Shown: positions 26,674 to 34,363 of the stretch, piece by piece | Numbering within the stretch: position 1 is the first letter of the stretch | How the letters are laid out: each line of letters starts with the position of its first letter | From: Candidatus Thiodiazotropha sp. CDECU1 | GTDB taxonomy: Bacteria; Pseudomonadota; Gammaproteobacteria; Chromatiales; Chromatiaceae | Assembly: GCF_963455295.1 (NCBI RefSeq) | Contig: NZ_OY734020.1 | Location: forward strand, 2,666,001-2,730,000 | Length of the DNA: 64,000 nt | Direction: 5' to 3' | Notes under the pieces: model-generated | Told to the model about the DNA's origin: nothing | Database searches by the model: none | What the model saw: the letters and a program-made list of their open reading frames with translations, nothing else | Program-made: the position numbers and the translations under genes

Positions 26674-27708
26674 ATGGCAAGACGGACCCAGGTAACGTTT
26701 GCATCCTGCAATCTTTTCAACATCAATCTTCCGGGACTCCCGATCTATAACGACAAGGACGGCTGGGACCAGGAGATATACGATAAAAAAGTGGCATGGA
26801 CCGGACAGATGATCAACACGGTAGGAAGTGACATCTGGGGATTCCAGGAACTCTGGCACGCCAAAGCGCTGAAAGACGTTTTCAAGGCGGCGAAACCGGA
26901 GGAAGAGTATACGCTCATGGCTCCTCCAGGTCATGCCGGGGAGTCTATCGTATGCGCGGGCGCGGTGCGGAAAGACATCCTGGTTGGAGAGCCGGAATGG
27001 ATCAGCGATTTCCCGGAGAAGTTCAGGCTGGATAGCGGCGGGGATGATCCGCAAACCGGCGAGATTGCCGTCTCCATTCATGCATTTTCACGGCCCGTAC
27101 TGCATTTTCGCGTAAAGCCGCGATCCAATGGCAAAACGATCTCCGTCTACGTCGCGCATTTAAAATCCAAGGCCCCCTCAAAAATCTACTACGAGCAATG
27201 GTACAAGGATCATAAAACGTACTATTCTAAACATAGCTCAGCATTGGGGGCGGCTATTTCTACTATCCGGCGCACAGCCGAAGCGGCGGCGCTACGCATG
27301 ATCCTGACAGAAGAAATGAAAGGTAATGAAAATCCGGTTGTTGTGTTGGGTGACTTGAATGACTCCCAGCTTAGCAACACGTTAAATATCCTGACCGGAC
27401 AGCCCAACTACCTGTTAAGCGGCCTGGATAAGGGTGGAAGCGATACGGCGCTTTATACAACCGGAACATTGCAGGAATACCGCAGCCTGCGCGATGTGTA
27501 CTACACGCATATTTATCAGAAAATTAAAGAAACCCTGGATCATATCCTGGTCTCGCAAGAGTTTTACGATAATTCCCGCAAACGGCTCTGGGCGTTTAAA
27601 GGCATGGAGCTGTTTAACGATCACCTGAATGCAGATAACCATAAAGAAGACGGCTTATCTGATCACGGCATCGTCCGGGCGACGTTTGAGTACAGACCGG
27701 CGAAATAA
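26674..27708 (+). CDS. Endonuclease/exonuclease/phosphatase (EEP) family hydrolase
   Basis: A 344-aa metal-dependent phosphohydrolase of the DNase I/exonuclease III fold. Motifs in order are VTFASCNLFNIN (metal-site Asn), DIWGFQELW (catalytic Glu), VYVAHLKSK (His-containing strand), VVVLGDLNDSQ (Asp/Asn pair), ETLDHILVS, and the C-terminal GLSDHGIVRATF with the catalytic Asp-His. No signal peptide is present. The start was chosen at the ATG of 26674, with GGAGAAAC upstream. The substrate is unknown; nucleic acid, phospholipid or nucleotide phosphates are all possible. It is divergent from the RHS operon and may be cargo of the element. Confidence 0.85.
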   Translation: MARRTQVTFASCNLFNINLPGLPIYNDKDGWDQEIYDKKVAWTGQMINTVGSDIWGFQELWHAKALKDVFKAAKPEEEYTLMAPPGHAGESIVCAGAVRKDILVGEPEWISDFPEKFRLDSGGDDPQTGEIAVSIHAFSRPVLHFRVKPRSNGKTISVYVAHLKSKAPSKIYYEQWYKDHKTYYSKHSSALGAAISTIRRTAEAAALRMILTEEMKGNENPVVVLGDLNDSQLSNTLNILTGQPNYLLSGLDKGGSDTALYTTGTLQEYRSLRDVYYTHIYQKIKETLDHILVSQEFYDNSRKRLWAFKGMELFNDHLNADNHKEDGLSDHGIVRATFEYRPAK

Positions 27709-28168
27709 AATGTGCCAGTTTCCCTGTTCTAAAACCTGAGATTTTCTTACCAGATAATACCTCATTCCAGGTGATTATACTCTAATCAATATCCACTTCT
27801 ACATGTCTTGCCCACCTCTCACGTTAAATGAAAGCCAAATACATTAAATAAACAATGATTATTAAAGGGGTAATATTTAGTATCTCTTGCATTTCATATA
27901 ACTTGAGCTAAATTATTAAACTCATAGAACAAATCATTTAATAAAAACACGCAAGACCATGGAGGTTGACAGTGAAACCTTTTTTCATTCTGATTTCTGT
28001 CGCATCCAAATAAATAAACATAACCGGCAAATTATTCGTTGCATTGTGTTTCTTAGGTAACACCTAAATAAAGAATCATAACGATTTGTCTAGAAGACAC
28101 TTTGTTTAATTTTGGACACGATACAGACATATCATTATCTGCTGTATAAAGCATAAAAAGGGAATTCC
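27709..28168. other. AT-rich non-coding stretch
   Basis: 460 bp of clearly AT-rich DNA between the EEP gene and the 28169 gene, with no open frame of useful length. A GTG behind GGAGG near 27961-27974 opens a 13-codon frame with a signal-peptide-like start and then stops, possibly a remnant. It marks the edge of a low-GC insert that continues to 29.4 kb. Confidence 0.45.
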
Positions 28169-28453
28169 ATGATTGACGATAGCGTAATATGTGAAGAGGT
28201 CATTAATACTATTAAGAAGATTGTTAAGGCGATGGGAGACGATAGTTCTAATGTGCAACCAGATACAGAGTTTTTTGGTGATCTTGGTTTTGTAAAAGCC
28301 TTTAGACGCGAGTTAGCAAAACCTCTAAATAAAATCATTCGAAAACATGGTGGGTATAGAGTAAGCAAAGATACTTGCGGAAAGCTAAACAAAGTTAGTG
28401 ACGCATGCGAATTAGTTATCAAGCAGATTAAAAAAGCTTCAGAAACCAAGTAA
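28169..28453 (+). CDS. Small protein with acyl-carrier-like N-terminal pattern
   Basis: A 94-aa helical protein of unknown function. The stretch IKKIVKAMGDDSSNVQPDTE followed by FFGDLGF (about residues 15-41) recalls the helix I to loop region of acyl carrier proteins. However, the D-S-L phosphopantetheine site is not present (FGDLGFVKAF), so it would be an inactive relative at best. The C-terminal half is basic. It lies 25 bp upstream of a predicted outer-membrane protein gene and shares its low GC content. Confidence 0.5.
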   Translation: MIDDSVICEEVINTIKKIVKAMGDDSSNVQPDTEFFGDLGFVKAFRRELAKPLNKIIRKHGGYRVSKDTCGKLNKVSDACELVIKQIKKASETK

Positions 28454-28478
28454 TAATAATATCATGGAGGGAGAGATT

Positions 28479-29339
28479 GTGAGATTTTTATACACCACAG
28501 CCGGAACTGTAGTTTTTTTTCTTTACACCACATTATCTCACTCACAGGAAGAATTTAGTTGGTCGATAAGACAACATAGTAGGGACAAAAATTTAACATC
28601 AAAACCTGCACTTATTCAACGCACATCACCAGACGAAGGGGACTCATCAACCTCCTTAGATTTAGCGATAAAAGGAAGCTATTTACCCCAAGGTTCTGAT
28701 AGAGAGTTTTCCTTAACACTTGAGAGACATAAGAATACTCTTATAACAAAAGAGCAGGATCTTTCAGCATTAGTATTCGCCGTGGAAGATAGCTGGGGGG
28801 ATTTGACAGATGGATATAGTTTCATTCCAGAATTTTCATTTGCCCACAAAACAGACAAAAAGAAGGATTCGAAAAGTCTACTTGCAATTGGTGAACTAAC
28901 TGGTATATGGGGTAAGGCGGGTATCAATTATTTGAAAGGTAGCGATGATTTTAAGTGGTATTGGGCACCAACAGTAGGTCTTGAATACGAAAATATTATT
29001 GATGCAGAAGACAATAATGAAGGAAATGTTAGTCGATTTTACACAGATATTGATATTACATTTTATCCTTTTTTTAAAAAACTAGATAACGGTAGACTTT
29101 CCTTGTTCTATTCTTATTCTTATTGGAATGATTTTTCTGAAGATGATGATATTGATGATGGAGATGATACCCATAAACTCAAAGCATACGGTATCTCATG
29201 GCAATTAACAGAATCACCACCAAAGAACCAGCAAGGAATCGTGGTATCATTAGAAATAAAATGGGTAGATGGAGAAGACCCAAGAAATAATAAGAGTAGC
29301 CAAGAGTATAACCAAATAGGAATAGGCATTCTCTATTAA
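28479..29339 (+). CDS. Predicted outer-membrane beta-barrel protein
   Basis: A 286-aa exported protein. I took the GTG at 28479 as the start because GGAGGGAGAG lies just upstream and the frame then begins with a signal peptide (VRFLYTTAGTVVFFLYTTLSHSQ). The mature protein alternates hydrophobic and polar residues in beta-strand style (for example RLSLFYSYSYW and GIVVSLEIKWVD) and ends IGIGILY with a terminal aromatic, as in many outer-membrane barrels. An acidic Asp-rich loop is present near residue 230. The composition is AT-rich. The function is unknown. Confidence 0.6.
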   Translation: MRFLYTTAGTVVFFLYTTLSHSQEEFSWSIRQHSRDKNLTSKPALIQRTSPDEGDSSTSLDLAIKGSYLPQGSDREFSLTLERHKNTLITKEQDLSALVFAVEDSWGDLTDGYSFIPEFSFAHKTDKKKDSKSLLAIGELTGIWGKAGINYLKGSDDFKWYWAPTVGLEYENIIDAEDNNEGNVSRFYTDIDITFYPFFKKLDNGRLSLFYSYSYWNDFSEDDDIDDGDDTHKLKAYGISWQLTESPPKNQQGIVVSLEIKWVDGEDPRNNKSSQEYNQIGIGILY

Positions 29340-29437
29340 AAACATTGTATACCTGTAACTATTAGACCAAATCGCGACTACTACAAATAATAGCTAATAC
29401 CTAGCCCGACAAAGTCGGTTTTTTATTATAACTTGGC

Positions 29438-30727
29438 TTATCTGTGATACCCGTGCGAAACAGAGGGTACTTGAGAGTTGCCCGAGCGTTCGAATTTGAC
29501 CGTATCCCGGTTTTGCGCCCTGACATCTTCATACCGGGAAATATCCCTTTCCAGGTCATGTTTGGTGCGCTCGTCATAGCCCCGCAACCGTCCGATCCTG
29601 CGATGAATCGCGCTTTCCCGTTCAACCTGCCTGAATATCAGATCATCCTTTTCCTGCCGGTCCCGGACATGGGCCAGATGCGCGTCCTGTTCATTTTGCC
29701 TGGCGATCTGACGATGCCGCCCCGTGAAGCGGTCGAACAGCCCCCTCAGGCCTTTTCGGAACCGGGCATGCCGCGCCTTCGTTTCGGCCCGGGTGCGGAC
29801 CTCGTGACGCCTTTGCAACCTGTCACGTTCCGAGCGGTGCTCTTTTGCCAGCTTTTGTTGCTTGTCCCTGATCTGTCCGATACGAATGGCGATAGCCGCT
29901 TTCTGGTGATGACGAAGGTTTTCCAGGTGGGCGGACATCTCCCGCGCGATCTCTGAGCGGGCTTCCGTAACGTTTGGCAGGTTGTCCGGGTCTGTGAGCC
30001 TGCCGCGTACGTCTTTGGCGCGTACGCCCGCCCATTTTGAAACGGAGAACACCTCGCAACGATGATCCAGCGCCACCACGCCCCGGCGGTCCCCTCTGGC
30101 CAATACATAACCGCGCTCTTTAAGAGCCCTGGCAAAAGCGCTTTGGCTGTCACTGGCCGCCCAGCATTCCCGAAAGGTCTGTTTGATCGCTTTAGGGTCT
30201 TTACCGGTCCGTTTGGCCTGCTGCCACTGCGCCAGCGTGAAATTGCCGGGATCACGCTGACCGGGACTCATCAGGCCACGGGGCATTTTCCAGCCCTGTT
30301 CCAGGAATAAATCCCGCGATAGTTCCGTCAACTTTCGTTTCGTAAAAGGGAGCGGAATGGCCTTCATGGCTGATGCGTCAATCCGTGACCATACGACATG
30401 GCAATGCCGTCTCCCCTCTTTGGTGTGGAACACCACGGCCCGAGGTTGTCCATCCAGGCCGAGCTTCTGCTCGGCGCGCTCAATTGTTTTCTCAAACACG
30501 GGCGTCGGGACAGTTTCATCCGGCGGCGGATTCAGGCTCAGGGAATAGAGATACTGCTTTGTCCGCTTCGTTCCCCGGCTGATAACCTCCACTTCCCGCA
30601 ACGCCGAAATCAGGTCATCCGCCACGAAGCCACGTAGTTCATGAATTTCAACATGGTCGTTTTCGTCCTTCGTAAGATGCAGGGCCAGGTTCTTCGCTCC
30701 GCCCCGCTGATTGCCGTGCAGGATCAT
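29438..30727 (-). CDS. Relaxase / mobilization nuclease (MobP, VirD2-like)
   Basis: The DNA-nicking enzyme that starts conjugative transfer by cutting oriT and staying linked to the 5' end. The 429-aa protein opens with a relaxase domain: LHLTKDENDHVEIHE, QYLYSLSLNPPPDE and the histidine motif VFHTKEGRRHCHVVW (His101, His108, His110) that binds the metal. The second half is a long, basic, Arg/Gln/His-rich coiled coil. The ATG overlaps the mobC stop by 4 bp, so the two are coupled. Together with the coupling protein at 2.7-4.5 kb it makes this a mobilizable element. Confidence 0.9.
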   Translation of the reverse strand: MILHGNQRGGAKNLALHLTKDENDHVEIHELRGFVADDLISALREVEVISRGTKRTKQYLYSLSLNPPPDETVPTPVFEKTIERAEQKLGLDGQPRAVVFHTKEGRRHCHVVWSRIDASAMKAIPLPFTKRKLTELSRDLFLEQGWKMPRGLMSPGQRDPGNFTLAQWQQAKRTGKDPKAIKQTFRECWAASDSQSAFARALKERGYVLARGDRRGVVALDHRCEVFSVSKWAGVRAKDVRGRLTDPDNLPNVTEARSEIAREMSAHLENLRHHQKAAIAIRIGQIRDKQQKLAKEHRSERDRLQRRHEVRTRAETKARHARFRKGLRGLFDRFTGRHRQIARQNEQDAHLAHVRDRQEKDDLIFRQVERESAIHRRIGRLRGYDERTKHDLERDISRYEDVRAQNRDTVKFERSGNSQVPSVSHGYHR

Positions 30728-31176
30728 TTCTCCCTCCCCGGCAGAACCCCGAACACCTGCATCAGAACATCACGCATTATCTGAACGCTTTCGCAGGCCT
30801 CTCGTATCTCCTGTTCCACATCCTGGGAAACGTCCAGCGTCCCGGTATGCACGGCCTTACTGAGCTGGTTCAGGTTGGAGGCATAACGCGACTTTCCAAG
30901 TTCAGCCAGAAACCGGGCCGCCATCTCGTCGTTGATTTGCGGTTTTCTGAATCGGCGGCGTTTGTGGGCCTTCTCCCCCAGGAGACGGTCCCGGATGTAG
31001 GCTCCTAGCGGCTGGTTCCCGGCCAGTTCCTCCAGGTATGCACGCTCACTGGTGCTCAGACGCAGGGAAAACGGGGCCGGAGCGTCTTTCTTTTCTGCTT
31101 TCAGAGGCTGACTTTCGGAGGAAACCGCGTGAAATGCGTTAGAAAGCCCTGGATTTGATCGGGTGCCGCTGCTCAT
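30724..31176 (-). CDS. mobC: Relaxosome accessory protein MobC
   Basis: A 150-aa DNA-binding auxiliary of the relaxase. After a disordered N-terminus comes FSLRLSTSERAYLEELAG (a ribbon-helix-helix-like segment), then PLGAYIRDRLLG, ELGKSRYASNLNQLSKAVHT and a C-terminal helix, the standard MobC pattern. It overlaps the relaxase start (ATGA) and is itself overlapped by the small upstream gene, so the three form an operon. It would bind near oriT and help open the strands. Confidence 0.85.
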   Translation of the reverse strand: MSSGTRSNPGLSNAFHAVSSESQPLKAEKKDAPAPFSLRLSTSERAYLEELAGNQPLGAYIRDRLLGEKAHKRRRFRKPQINDEMAARFLAELGKSRYASNLNQLSKAVHTGTLDVSQDVEQEIREACESVQIMRDVLMQVFGVLPGREK

Positions 31177-31421
31177 ATCTGCGGCTCCCGGAAATACGGA
31201 ACATGTTGTTCCAGATACTCATTCCACTCCGCCAGCGTGTCGAAAACCTCTTCGCAATCCTCCGGTGTTAGTACACCGTCCAGCGCCTCAGTTATATCCT
31301 TGCTATTTACCTCCCATTGTGCAAAAAGATTGCTGTTACAGTTCGATTTTGGTCCCTCACCGGGCACCATATTCAAAGACCCAAACAGAGTACCGGAAAT
31401 AACAAAAAGCCCCATCTTCAT
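31173..31421 (-). CDS. Small hypothetical protein at the head of the mob operon
   Basis: An 82-aa protein whose stop overlaps the mobC start by 4 bp. The C-terminal half is acidic and helical (DITEALDGVLTPEDCEEVFDTLAEWNEYL). The first 17 residues could be a weak export signal or simply upstream frame, because no clear ribosome-binding site supports either Met1 or Met18. oriT should be close by, most likely in the roughly 180-bp gap to 31603, but I cannot identify a nic site. Confidence 0.5.
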   Translation of the reverse strand: MKMGLFVISGTLFGSLNMVPGEGPKSNCNSNLFAQWEVNSKDITEALDGVLTPEDCEEVFDTLAEWNEYLEQHVPYFREPQI

Positions 31422-31603
31422 GGTGCTTATATATGTCGGTACTCCATTTAGCCCGCTTTTTTACAATTTTATCCACAGAGCAGAAACCGCACCATTTCAC
31501 GGCTGCTTTCATCTACCCATGCCACCACATAACGACTGCGGGCTGTAAGATAACTACTATGCCCTCAGCAATGGGCGTACCGACAGCTTTAAGTGGGCAA
31601 ATA

Positions 31604-32137
31604 CTACATCCCTGCTGCAGCGGCTCGTGTCAGGTATTCCTGATAGGCAGGGATCGCTATAGCCGCCAAGATTCCCAAAACCACGATCATGACAAGTATT
31701 ATCACAATGATCATGACCCCACTTCGATTCGGTGGTGACTGAGGACCATATTTGTTTGCCCCCACGGTGCCAGGTATAAACCAGAAAATAAGAGGCACAA
31801 GTGGGATTACAAGAATCAAACTCAACCAACCTGACATGTTAAAGTCATGACATCGCTGAATCGTCAGCACAATATTGATGAAAAACATGGCACCGATTCC
31901 GAGTGCAGTAATAGGCAGTATGAGCAGACCAACTGAATCCTCAGACAGGGTCGCCGCGAACAGCCCTGATAACCCCCCCATAATCAGATAGCAAAAGAAT
32001 GTGATGCCGATGGTGTAGACGATATAGCGCAGGCGTCCTATTCGTCCCTTTGCAGATAAAATATTGATGGATCCATACTCTTCCTGATTACTCAGTACTT
32101 CGGCTTTTGGCGTGGCATATGGGCTGGTTGTGTCCAT
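31604..32137 (-). CDS. DUF805-type membrane protein with a pilin-like C-terminal helix
   Basis: A 177-aa inner-membrane protein of unknown function. Residues 25-135 match the DUF805 layout: GRIGRLRYIVYTIGITFF, then further membrane helices and the hallmark QRCHDFNMSGW. A last segment, VLGILAAIAIPAYQEYLTRA (about 151-170), is strikingly like the N-terminal helix of type IV pilins but sits at the C-terminus and lacks a prepilin peptidase site. AAAGGA precedes the ATG. It seems to be the first chromosomal gene beyond the mobile element. Confidence 0.75.
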   Translation of the reverse strand: MDTTSPYATPKAEVLSNQEEYGSINILSAKGRIGRLRYIVYTIGITFFCYLIMGGLSGLFAATLSEDSVGLLILPITALGIGAMFFINIVLTIQRCHDFNMSGWLSLILVIPLVPLIFWFIPGTVGANKYGPQSPPNRSGVMIIVIILVMIVVLGILAAIAIPAYQEYLTRAAAAGM

Positions 32138-32469
32138 TCTAAAATCCTTTCGATCACTTCTGTTTCAGGAAGACCTATTGGGGAAACGCTTCAAGAGCTG
32201 TTAAAGCGAATTCAATAGGTTAACGTCAGATGTGTGTCATACCTTTAATTGAGGCCATATGTTGCCCAAGGGAAGACCCTATCACCAAATATCCAGCTGC
32301 GCGGCCCGGTGATAATCATGATTGTGCGATTGCGCTTACCAGCCAGTCTACGCCAAGGCTTCACGTATCGTCTCGAGTAGCGTGTAACCCCTTTTATCGA
32401 GTCGTGCTGATCACACGCCAGGAGTTACAAGCACTCGAGAACAACAGACCAGTAAGCTTATGGTGCTTG
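32138..32469. other. Intergenic stretch without recognised feature
   Basis: About 330 bp between two minus-strand genes. The part next to 32137 should carry the promoter of the DUF805 gene and the part next to 32470 the end of the haemoglobin transcript. I see no gene, tRNA or strong hairpin. Confidence 0.35.
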
Positions 32470-32937
32470 TTACGATTTCTCCACAATGTCTTTCTTTGTA
32501 CTGGCAAAGAAATCCAATACTTCTCGACTCTCCTTGGCAGGCACTTTGAATTTGTGCAGGGTATTTTTCAGCGCGGTTATCAGGATTTCCCAATCCTTCT
32601 CATCAATGCTCATGCCTTCATGGGATAGCTTCATATCCCGTCCTCTGTAGTAGAGACGACCACCCGCTTTGGCCACAATAAAATCCACTATCAACTGTTT
32701 TTCCCGAGTGATACCGTCATCTCCTCGATGGGCCCAAAAACGGCCAAGTTTTTCGTCTGCGGCAATCTGCACAACCACATCATCCACCACAGCAGTGATT
32801 GCGTTATAGCCGCCCAGGCGTTCATAGAGTGAAGCCTCAGATGACTCATCATTGCCGGCAATTATGGATGGTGAAGCGCAAGCCAAGACGAGTGGCAGAA
32901 CAGCGCTAGTGACAAGCTTGTAGAAACGGATCTTCAT
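32470..32937 (-). CDS. Exported group I truncated haemoglobin
   Basis: A small haem protein likely to bind O2 or NO. The 155-aa protein starts at the ATG of 32937 (GGAG upstream) with a signal sequence ending LVLACAS, where Cys20 suggests a lipoprotein. The globin domain follows: SLYERLGGYNAI, the LGRFWAHR turn, the YYRGRDMKLSHEGMSI segment with the proximal His106, and KDWEILITALKNTLHKF. Most truncated haemoglobins are cytoplasmic, so a periplasmic one is less usual. The promoter contains a 20-bp element shared with the LysR-peroxidase intergenic region. Confidence 0.85.
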   Translation of the reverse strand: MKIRFYKLVTSAVLPLVLACASPSIIAGNDESSEASLYERLGGYNAITAVVDDVVVQIAADEKLGRFWAHRGDDGITREKQLIVDFIVAKAGGRLYYRGRDMKLSHEGMSIDEKDWEILITALKNTLHKFKVPAKESREVLDFFASTKKDIVEKS

Positions 32938-33027
32938 TGTGACTACTCCTAAACAGCAAAAATTTGGATTGTGGAACGACACGAATTGTCGATCACCATT
33001 TCAGAGTAGGTTTTTGTTGATTGAATG

Positions 33028-33047
33028 AGAAATTGTATTTAAGAATG
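33028..33047 (-). promoter_or_regulatory. Predicted LysR operator in the haemoglobin promoter
   Basis: Read on the minus strand, this 20-bp block is CATTCTTAAATACAATTTCT. It matches 18 of 20 positions with 34060-34079 and has the same orientation toward its target gene. It lies 91 bp upstream of the haemoglobin start. A copy of TTTTTAAATCAAT is nearby in both regions. Confidence 0.5.
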
Positions 33048-33092
33048 AAATTTATTCAGTTTTTAAATCAATCGAGATCGCCACCAGTGTGC

Positions 33093-34028
33093 TTAGCCCA
33101 CACCCTGCTGGTCAGCTGCTTTGGCCTGACCACTGACCAATGCCGGGACTGTGGTCTGAATGTAATCGATAAAGGATTTAACATGTGCGTGTTCAGTGCA
33201 TTCAGGTTGCCAGCTCCACTCGAAGCTGAAACAGGCAGGTTCATCCTTTTCCATAAACAACGGATAGCTTGCCTTGTTTTCGGCTGAGATCTTGGCCTTC
33301 GGCAGAATCCCGGCACCTATCCCCAAGGAGACCCAATCCTCTATCACCTGATAGGTAAGGGCCTGCCCTGCATAGGCATGCAGCTCGACACCCTTGGATT
33401 TGAGTATTGTCGTCAGGGCGGCGTTGAGCCCGCAACCACCACCAGTAAGGATTATCGGGGTGGCTGGCAGGTCGGCAATCTTGAAAGAAAGATGGCTTGA
33501 GCTCTGACTGTCAGCAGATGCAGGCAGATAGTAAAGCGGGTCCCGATAGAAGAGACAGGCATGTTCCGCATTACTCTCCTTTACCCTTGGCAGGATCTGA
33601 ACATCGATCTGTCCTTTGCTCAGGCGTGTGGCCAGATCATCGATGAAACACTCCTTGAAGAATATGGTGATATCCGGATTGGCCTGCCGATAGGGCGCCA
33701 ACACCTGATCCAAGCGTTGCATGTCAACCAAGGGTGAAAAACCGATGCGCAGCATCTTGTGGGTTGGATTGTGGTAGGACTCTGCCGCCTTGGCCAACTC
33801 ATTCCGACTCTGCAGTACCTCATTGATTCGCGGCAGCATAAATTCACCAAAGGGGGTCAGATCCACCCTGCGCGTGGTGCGGTTGAACAATCTGCCACCC
33901 AACTCATCCTCGAGTTGCGAGATGGCATTGGAGAGGGTGGGTTGGGTGGCGAAGCTGAGCTCTGCGGCGCGACTGAATGAGTGGGTCTCGGCCACGTGAG
34001 CGGCGAACTGAAGTTGTTTCAGATTCAT
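33093..34028 (-). CDS. LysR-family transcriptional regulator
   Basis: A 311-aa DNA-binding regulator. The N-terminal winged helix-turn-helix is clear (FSRAAELSFATQPTLSNAISQLEDELGG, residues 18-45). The effector domain contains ILTGGGCGLNAALTTI near residue 195, which lines up with the GHC segment that holds the peroxide-sensing Cys of OxyR. The second OxyR Cys of that loop is missing. It is divergent from the DUF2892/peroxidase operon, so it probably regulates it. The shared element at 33028 and 34060 extends the likely regulon to the haemoglobin gene. Oxidant or NO sensing is inference. Confidence 0.85.
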   Translation of the reverse strand: MNLKQLQFAAHVAETHSFSRAAELSFATQPTLSNAISQLEDELGGRLFNRTTRRVDLTPFGEFMLPRINEVLQSRNELAKAAESYHNPTHKMLRIGFSPLVDMQRLDQVLAPYRQANPDITIFFKECFIDDLATRLSKGQIDVQILPRVKESNAEHACLFYRDPLYYLPASADSQSSSHLSFKIADLPATPIILTGGGCGLNAALTTILKSKGVELHAYAGQALTYQVIEDWVSLGIGAGILPKAKISAENKASYPLFMEKDEPACFSFEWSWQPECTEHAHVKSFIDYIQTTVPALVSGQAKAADQQGVG

Positions 34029-34059
34029 GTTTCAATTCATTCGATTTTTAAATCAATTC

Positions 34060-34079
34060 CATTCATAAATAAAATTTCT
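34060..34079 (+). promoter_or_regulatory. Predicted LysR operator in the divergent intergenic region
   Basis: The block CATTCATAAATAAAATTTCT lies between the LysR gene and the DUF2892/peroxidase operon, 61 bp before the first plus-strand start. It matches the haemoglobin-promoter block at 33028-33047 in 18 of 20 positions. The surrounding 60 bp are AT-rich and contain TTTTTAAATCAAT as well. Confidence 0.5.
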
Positions 34080-34140
34080 AAATTATTCTCCTTGAACATA
34101 TGCTCTACTTCAAGACATTTCAACATCTTGGAGAATATCA

Positions 34141-34320
34141 ATGAGTGCCCAACGCATGCTCTTCCTAACTGTCGCCACCCTGCTCTTCACCGGTATCGGA
34201 TTGTCCGGCTGGAACCAGGTGCACTGGTTTCTCTACCTGCCAGCCGGGATGCTGGTCTTTGCCGGCTTAACCGGTATCTGCCCGGGCCTGATGCTCTACC
34301 GGAATCTCGGCCTGAAATAG
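34141..34320 (+). CDS. DUF2892-like small membrane protein
   Basis: A 59-aa inner-membrane protein. The ATG at 34141 is preceded by GGAGA. Two hydrophobic helices (about 5-22 and 28-50) are followed by LTGICPGLMLYRNLG, which fits the end of DUF2892 proteins, where a TG-x-CP motif is common. It precedes the cytochrome c peroxidase gene by 43 bp on the same strand, so the two are probably cotranscribed under the LysR regulator. DUF2892 domains often accompany rhodanese or redox proteins. Confidence 0.7.
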   Translation: MSAQRMLFLTVATLLFTGIGLSGWNQVHWFLYLPAGMLVFAGLTGICPGLMLYRNLGLK

Positions 34321-34363
34321 GGGTTGAACGGCGATTCGTCACTGCAGTTTCAGGAACATTGGG

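Noticed and set aside
27961..28015. GTG start behind GGAGG opening a short signal-peptide-like frame
   Set aside because: It stops after 13 codons and nothing continues in other frames; at most a remnant.
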